From: Gemmata massiliana
GTDB lineage: Bacteria > Planctomycetota > Planctomycetia > Gemmatales > Gemmataceae
Length of the DNA: 64,000 nt
Assembly: GCF_901538265.1 (NCBI RefSeq)
Contig: NZ_LR593886.1
Coordinates: 8,701,738-8,765,737 of the forward strand
Direction of reading: 5' to 3'
Shown here: positions 59,493-64,000 of the stretch, piece by piece
Numbering within the stretch: position 1 is the stretch's first letter
How the letters are laid out: each line of letters opens with the position of its first letter
Notes under the pieces: model-generated
Seen by the model: only the letters and a program-made list of their open reading frames with translations
Databases searched by the model: none
What the model was told of the DNA's origin: nothing
Translations under genes and position numbers: made by a program

Positions 59493-59502
59493 GGGGTGAC
59501 CG
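59493..59502 (+). repeat. Right 10-bp target-site duplication
   Basis: GGGGTGACCG, identical to 58278-58287. It ends one base before the stop codon triplet (TCA on the plus strand) of the PDZ gene at 59503, so the insertion was at the extreme 3' edge of that gene. Confidence 0.88.
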
Positions 59503-60645
59503 TCAGTCGCCTTTCGGCCGAGGCGCGAGCGGTTGAAGTTTCGGTAGCGGAGTGAGTGGGGCAATCGGTTGCAGGTTCTGGAACTTCTGCTCCAGTTTTG
59601 GCAGGGGAAGTGGTTGAAGTTTCGGCGCATCCGGGAGCAAGCCTGGGACCGGAAGTGGCAGACGCGGAACCGCCATCTGGCGCCCGACGTCCGGCAGCAC
59701 AACTCCCTTCATTTCCATCTTTTTGCCGCGCCGCATCACGACGAGATCGATCTTCTCACCGACCTTCACTGCACTCACTTGGCGCACAAAGTCGTCGGTG
59801 TTGTCACTCACGACTTTGCCCGCGAACTCGAGAATGATGTCGTGAACCTTCAGCCCGGCCTTCTCCGCGGCCGAGTCGGGCATGACCGCGGCGACCGCGA
59901 TCCCGACGTTCGGTTCGAGTCCGAGTTGTTCGGCCGTGATCGCGTTGAGTTTCTCCATGCGGATGCCGAACCGGGCGCGATCCGGAATTCGCCCGGCGTC
60001 TAGTAACCCCGGGAACGCGGGAAACGCCTCTCCGTCGCCGCCTTGCACCCCCTTCATCATCAGTTCGTGTGCCTCTTTGAGCAACTTCATGGCTTCAGGC
60101 GCGTCCGGGTTCGCTTTCAGCATTTCGAGCGCTTTCATGCGCAGGTCCATCGCCTTTTGAATCGCGTCCCGGTCAATTCGGCCCGGGTTGGGGAACGGGA
60201 CGACCTGGAACGGAACGTCGAGCGCCGGGGGATTGAACTGATTCGGCGGCAGTTCGGGGCGCGGGTCCGGCCGCGGCTTCGCGAGCGAGCGCCCCGTGAC
60301 CGCGATCTCGACCGCGGCGAGTTCCTTCAACACCGCTTCGACGTTCTCGCCCTTCTTCGCGGCGGCATCGACCGCGTCGCGGAGGGCTTGTAACTCCGGA
60401 GGCACGCGGCCCGATTTGGTGGCTGGTGAGGCTTTCTCAAGTGTTTCGAGCGCTTTGAGGATGTCGTCCACGTTTTCGCCGCGTTTAGTGGCAGCGGTAA
60501 CGGCTTCGCGCAGAGCGGTCAAATCGACTTGTTTTGCGTCCGCGACCGGGAACGGTTTCGGCTCCTGTGCGACGAGTGAGAACCCGAGCCACACCGCGGC
60601 CCCAACGAACCCGATAGCAGCGGCCCATTTCCCGGCACGGAACAT
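59503..60645 (-). CDS. Exported PDZ-domain protein with internal helical repeat
   Basis: A 380-residue protein with a hydrophobic N-terminal helix (about 8-26, AAIGFVGAAVWLGFSLVA). Two tandem helical repeats follow: 41-70 (DLTALREAVTAATKRGENVD...) and 84-113 (ELQALRDAVDAAAKKGENVE...), nearly the same pattern. A PDZ domain lies at about 225-315 (GLEPNVGIAVAAVMPDSAAE, GLKVHDIILEFAGKVV, VGEKIDLVVMRRGKK). The C-terminus is Pro/Leu-rich (PLPLPKLEQKFQNLQPIAPL). No protease domain is present, so it is probably a periplasmic binding protein or scaffold. Confidence 0.8.
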   Translation of the reverse strand: MFRAGKWAAAIGFVGAAVWLGFSLVAQEPKPFPVADAKQVDLTALREAVTAATKRGENVDDILKALETLEKASPATKSGRVPPELQALRDAVDAAAKKGENVEAVLKELAAVEIAVTGRSLAKPRPDPRPELPPNQFNPPALDVPFQVVPFPNPGRIDRDAIQKAMDLRMKALEMLKANPDAPEAMKLLKEAHELMMKGVQGGDGEAFPAFPGLLDAGRIPDRARFGIRMEKLNAITAEQLGLEPNVGIAVAAVMPDSAAEKAGLKVHDIILEFAGKVVSDNTDDFVRQVSAVKVGEKIDLVVMRRGKKMEMKGVVLPDVGRQMAVPRLPLPVPGLLPDAPKLQPLPLPKLEQKFQNLQPIAPLTPLPKLQPLAPRPKGD

Positions 60646-60830
60646 GGTGGGACTCCTGAACGCACGCGATGACGTCCCTTTAGTTCAACACGGCGCGGCT
60701 CGATAAGCAAGGGTGAGACACGTTCGTTACAAATCGATTTGAACGTCGATCCGCACCCGTTCGTGTTCGCTCTCTGGTAAATGGGATGGTACACTGAAAC
60801 CACCCGCCGACCGCTCTCCGGAGTGCGCTA

Positions 60831-63044
60831 ATGCCCGTCCGGTCTCTCGCCGCACTGCTGGTACTCGTTTCTCCCCTCACCGCATCCGCCGCCGAGGTGT
60901 CGTTCGAGCGCGACGTACTCCCCGTGCTCACGCGGGCCGGGTGCAACGCGGGCGCGTGCCACGGCAACCTGAACGGCAAAGGTGGACTGAAGCTCTCGCT
61001 CAAGGGTGAGGACGCAGTCGGAGATTTCGGTGTCCTCACGCGCGACATGCTCGCGCGCCGAATCGATCCGATCCGGCCCGACGAGAGCCTCATTCTTCAG
61101 AAGGCCACCGCGCAGGTACCGCACGAGGGCGGCGCCCGGTTCGCGCGGGCGAGCGCCGAGTACGCGGTTCTCCGCGATTGGGTCGCGCGCGGGGCCAAGT
61201 TCGATGCGCCTCACGGAGCCGCTCTCGCTAAGCTCGTCGTCACCCCTACGAATCAAATTCTGGTAGACCCGGCCGACCGATTCCGGGTCAAAGCGATCGC
61301 GCACTTCTCCGACGGCACCACGCGCGACGTCACCCCGCGCGCCGCGTTCGAGTTCACCGCAGTGGGCGTCGCGAAGATCACGCCCGCGGGCGAAGTGATC
61401 CGCGAACAAACCGGCGAGGTCGTGTTACTCGTGCGCTACCTCTCACACGTCGAACCGGTCCGTATCGTCTTCCTGCCGGACCGCCCGGTTCCCGACACGG
61501 TTCACTTCCCCACCAACAACGAAATCGATCGGCTCGTGTTTGCGCAGTTGAAAGAGTTGCGCCTGAAGCCAGCAGAGTTGGCTCCGGATCACGTCTTCTT
61601 GCGGCGGGCGTTCCTCGATGCGCTCGGCGTACTGCCCACGCCCACCGAAACGCGAGCGTTTCTTGATGACACCGATCCGAAGAAGCGCGAGAAGCTGATC
61701 GATTCCCTTCTCGCGCGCCCCGAGTTCGCCGAGTATTGGGCACAGAAGTGGGCCGACCTCTTGCGCAACGAGGAGAAATCGCTCGACAAGAAGGGCGTTG
61801 CGGTGTTCTACCGGTGGATCGCGGCCCAACTCGCCGCGGACCGACCCCTCAACGAATTCGCACGCGACATCATCGCCGCACGCGGGAGCACTTACGCGAA
61901 CCCGCCCGCGAATTTCTGGCGCGCGGTCCGCGACCCGCTGATGCGCTCCGAATCCGTGGCGCAGGTGTTCCTCGGCATCCGCGTCGGTTGCGCGCGGTGC
62001 CACAATCACCCGTTCGACCGGTGGACGATCGACGACTACTACGGGTTCGCGGCACTGTTCGCCCGCGTCGATTACCGGGTTCTGGAAAACAACAAGAAGG
62101 ACAATCTCGACAAGCACGAGTTCGTGGGCGAACAGGTCGTGTGGCAGAACCGCACATCGGAGATGCCGAACCCGCGCACGAAGCAGTCCGCGAAACCGCG
62201 ATTCCTGGGCGCCTCCACACCGGAGATGGGCGAAAGCGCCGACCGGCTCACTGCTGTCGCGGACTGGATCGCGGCGCCGAGCAACCCGTTCTTCGCGAAG
62301 GCACAGGTGAATCGGATCTGGCTGCACCTGATGGGGCGCGGGCTGGTCGACCCGAACGACGACTTCCGCGCCACCAACCCGCCGACGAACCCGGAACTAC
62401 TCGCCTGGCTCGCGGAAGACTTCGCCAAAGGCGAGTTCCGCCTCAAGCGCACCGTGAAGACGATCATGCAGAGTCGCACGTACCAACTGAGCGCGACCGT
62501 GCGCGACAGCGCCACAATGGGCGACGATCTTCACCACTCGCACGCGACCGTGGCGCCACTGGAAGCCGAACAGTTACTCGACGCGCTCGCACAAGTGACC
62601 GGCGTGGCGGTCCCGTTCAAGGGATACCCGCTCGGAATGCGCGCGAACCAGATCCCGGCACCGCCGCAATCCGGCCGGCGCGGGTTCGAGGGGATGAGTG
62701 AGCGCTTCCTGAAAACGTTCGGGAAGCCCGACCGCCTGCTGACCTGCGAGTGCGAGCGCAACGACGATCCCGGACTACTCCAGGCGTTCCAACTCATTAC
62801 GGGCGAGTTGATGAACGCGCTGGTGCGGGATTCCAATAACCGACTCGGCAAGATGATCTCCGCGGGCAAAGCAGACGCGGAAATGCTCGACGAGTTCTAC
62901 CTCGCCGCACTGTGCCGGTCACCAACTTCGGCCGAAGCGAAGAAGCTGCTGGCGTACATCGCGACCGCGAAGGACCGGCGCGCGGCGTGGGAAGACGTGC
63001 TCTGGGCGCTGCTGAATAGCAAGGAGTTCTTGCTGAGACGCTAG
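60831..63044 (+). CDS. DUF1549/DUF1553 planctomycete protein with cytochrome-like N-terminus
   Basis: A 737-residue exported protein of a family hugely expanded in planctomycetes. Signal peptide LAALLVLVSPLTASA; then a PSCyt1-like segment with GCNAGACHGNLNGKGGLKLS (Cys38 x4 Cys43-His44), a possible haem-binding site. A bacterial Ig-like segment (about 140-205), DUF1549 (NNEIDRLVFAQLKELRL, RRAFLDALGVLPTPTE, PEFAEYWAQKWADLLR) and DUF1553 (AQVNRIWLHLMGRGLVDPNDDF, LKRTVKTIMQSRTYQLSA) follow. Function is unknown, often linked to polysaccharide use. It is followed by a DUF1501 gene, its usual partner. Confidence 0.9.
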   Translation: MPVRSLAALLVLVSPLTASAAEVSFERDVLPVLTRAGCNAGACHGNLNGKGGLKLSLKGEDAVGDFGVLTRDMLARRIDPIRPDESLILQKATAQVPHEGGARFARASAEYAVLRDWVARGAKFDAPHGAALAKLVVTPTNQILVDPADRFRVKAIAHFSDGTTRDVTPRAAFEFTAVGVAKITPAGEVIREQTGEVVLLVRYLSHVEPVRIVFLPDRPVPDTVHFPTNNEIDRLVFAQLKELRLKPAELAPDHVFLRRAFLDALGVLPTPTETRAFLDDTDPKKREKLIDSLLARPEFAEYWAQKWADLLRNEEKSLDKKGVAVFYRWIAAQLAADRPLNEFARDIIAARGSTYANPPANFWRAVRDPLMRSESVAQVFLGIRVGCARCHNHPFDRWTIDDYYGFAALFARVDYRVLENNKKDNLDKHEFVGEQVVWQNRTSEMPNPRTKQSAKPRFLGASTPEMGESADRLTAVADWIAAPSNPFFAKAQVNRIWLHLMGRGLVDPNDDFRATNPPTNPELLAWLAEDFAKGEFRLKRTVKTIMQSRTYQLSATVRDSATMGDDLHHSHATVAPLEAEQLLDALAQVTGVAVPFKGYPLGMRANQIPAPPQSGRRGFEGMSERFLKTFGKPDRLLTCECERNDDPGLLQAFQLITGELMNALVRDSNNRLGKMISAGKADAEMLDEFYLAALCRSPTSAEAKKLLAYIATAKDRRAAWEDVLWALLNSKEFLLRR

Positions 63045-63093
63045 TGATTGGCGCTGTGCCGGACACGCGGCTTCATACGATCTTGTTTTGATT

Positions 63094-63175
63094 GTCTTCT
63101 GTAGCCGGCCTCTGCGAGGCCGGGCGGCCACCGACAGTGGATCTCCCGGCCTCGCAGAGGCCGGCTACAGAAGAC
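63094..63175. repeat. Perfect 31-bp inverted repeat between the paired genes
   Basis: Arms 63094-63124 (GTCTTCTGTAGCCGGCCTCT...) and 63145-63175 are perfectly complementary over 31 bases with a 20-base loop. It lies in the 208-bp gap between the DUF1549/DUF1553 and DUF1501 genes, which share direction. It could attenuate transcription between the two or be a mobile palindrome. Confidence 0.92.
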
Positions 63176-63252
63176 AGTAATCAACACGATTCGGGATCAC
63201 TCTGCGATTTACCACCTGCCGACCCTCTGGGGCCGAAGACCAAGGCGCTGCC

Positions 63253-64000
63253 ATGCCTCACGCTTCACTTCCCTCCCGCCGGGCCGTTCTCCGAATCGGC
63301 GGAGCATCGCTTCTCGGGTTGTCGTTCCCGGAAATGCTCCGCGCTGCGGAAACGCCCAAGGCCAAGCACCGGGCCACGGCCAAGAGCGTCATCTTCTTGC
63401 ACCAGTGGGGCGGACCGGGGCAACACGAAACGTTCGACCCGAAGCCCGATGCGCCGGACAACGTGCGCGGGTGGTACGGCGCCACCAAGACAAAACTCCC
63501 CGGCGTGATCTTCGGCGAGCGCATCCCGAAGATCGCGGCGATGGCCGATAAGCTCACCATCGTGCGCTGCATGCAGCACACGATGAAGAACCACAACTCC
63601 GCGGGATATTACAGCCTCACTGGGATCGCGCCGCCGACCGACGATCAGCGCCTCCGCGACTCGCTCGAACTGTTCCCGGCTTACGGCTCGCTCGTCGACA
63701 AGCTCGCGCCGGCGCCGAAAGGCGTCGCCACGTTTGTCGCGTACCCGCACGTCATCGCGGACGGGTCCATTACTCCGGGGCAGCACGCAAGCTTCTTGGG
63801 CAAGGCACACAGCCCACTGTTCGTGAACCAAGACCCGAACCGGTCCGACTTCAAGCTCCCGGAACTCACGCTGCCGGACAATTTGAGCGTCGAGCGCCTG
63901 GAGAACCGCAAGGACATCCTGAAGCTGATCGACGAGCAGAGCGATTTGCTCGAAACGTCGCTGGTCGCGCAGGGGTTGGACGAGAGCTATCAGAAGGCGG
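63253..64000 (+). CDS. DUF1501 family protein (3' end missing)
   Basis: About 249 codons are visible before the window ends. The N-terminus PSRRAVLRIGGASLLGLSFP is a twin-arginine signal. The body shows DUF1501 (sulfatase-fold-like) phrases: SVIFLHQWGGPGQHETFDPK, PDAPDNVRGWYGA, TIVRCMQHTMKNHNSAGYYS and LTGIAP. The function of the family is unknown; in planctomycetes it is encoded next to DUF1549/DUF1553 proteins, as here. Confidence 0.88.
   Translation, partial: MPHASLPSRRAVLRIGGASLLGLSFPEMLRAAETPKAKHRATAKSVIFLHQWGGPGQHETFDPKPDAPDNVRGWYGATKTKLPGVIFGERIPKIAAMADKLTIVRCMQHTMKNHNSAGYYSLTGIAPPTDDQRLRDSLELFPAYGSLVDKLAPAPKGVATFVAYPHVIADGSITPGQHASFLGKAHSPLFVNQDPNRSDFKLPELTLPDNLSVERLENRKDILKLIDEQSDLLETSLVAQGLDESYQKA

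Noticed and set aside
1-64000. tRNA, rRNA, riboswitch or prophage genes
   Set aside because: No cloverleaf, conserved rRNA stretch, recognisable riboswitch core or phage structural gene was seen by eye; a covariance search could still find small RNAs.

Overview
The window looks like a chromosomal segment of a Gemmata-like planctomycete (order Gemmatales). The evidence is very GC-rich coding DNA with long antisense shadow frames, the planctomycete pair of a DUF1549/DUF1553 protein followed by a DUF1501 protein, Tat-signal proteins, a Ser/Thr kinase, WD40 and TPR proteins, and many short membrane proteins of no known family. I see no rRNA, tRNA, CRISPR array or phage module. Genes are on both strands in short operons, and many operon junctions are 4-base ATGA or GTGA stop/start overlaps.

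Layout. 1-4.9 kb: a truncated thiamine-diphosphate enzyme, a small membrane protein, a radical SAM/SPASM protein, a membrane PilZ protein and a small helical protein. 4.9-8.9 kb (minus): a DevA-like ABC ATPase carrying a C-terminal cyclic-nucleotide-binding domain, with two DevC/FtsX-type permeases; a matching HlyD/DevB-like adaptor lies 10 kb away at 18.6 kb. 9.2-13.6 kb (minus): a tightly overlapped polysaccharide operon (Wzy-like protein, two glycosyltransferases, a hexapeptide acyltransferase), divergent from a large tail-anchored RIFT-barrel/lyase-like protein whose gene has a compositional mosaic. 16.9-23 kb: an MFS transporter, a DUF3307 protein, the adaptor, a DUF5690 transporter coupled to a Tat-exported isomerase-like protein, and a tandem rhodanese. 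23-26 kb (minus): a three-gene type III polyketide synthase operon with oxidoreductase and methyltransferase. 26.2-29.7 kb (minus): trehalase and glycogen debranching enzyme. 30-37 kb: a membrane protein, an FAD/Rieske oxidoreductase, a WD40 protein, an RNase H-like protein, HIT and PLP-binding proteins, and the acetolactate synthase small subunit. 37-42.8 kb: TPR, N-formylglutamate amidohydrolase-like, LeuC, two small proteins and TruD. 43-48 kb: a kinase-PilZ fusion, then an operon of membrane proteins with a secreted hydrolase. 48-52.8 kb: an AsmA-like giant plus an LptF/LptG-type permease. 53-57 kb: FKBP and Mfd. 57.3-59.5 kb: an orphan ABC ATPase and an intact ISAs1-type insertion sequence with terminal inverted repeats and a 10-bp target duplication. 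59.5-64 kb: a PDZ protein and the DUF1549/DUF1553 plus DUF1501 pair, the last cut by the window edge.

The strongest unexplained structure is a dense population of palindromic repeats. One C-rich hairpin family, often in inverted pairs about 45-60 bp apart, sits between genes and also inside at least three reading frames without breaking them (ABC ATPase, glycosyltransferase, polyketide synthase); a related hairpin may lie in Mfd. Separate long hairpins with 21-31-bp arms lie between genes at 7.6, 26.1, 29.8 and 63.1 kb. The most interesting proteins are the cyclic-nucleotide-domain ABC exporter, the kinase-PilZ fusion, the polyketide operon and the AsmA/LptF-like pair. All functions are inferred by reading protein sequence against remembered family motifs; no database search was possible.
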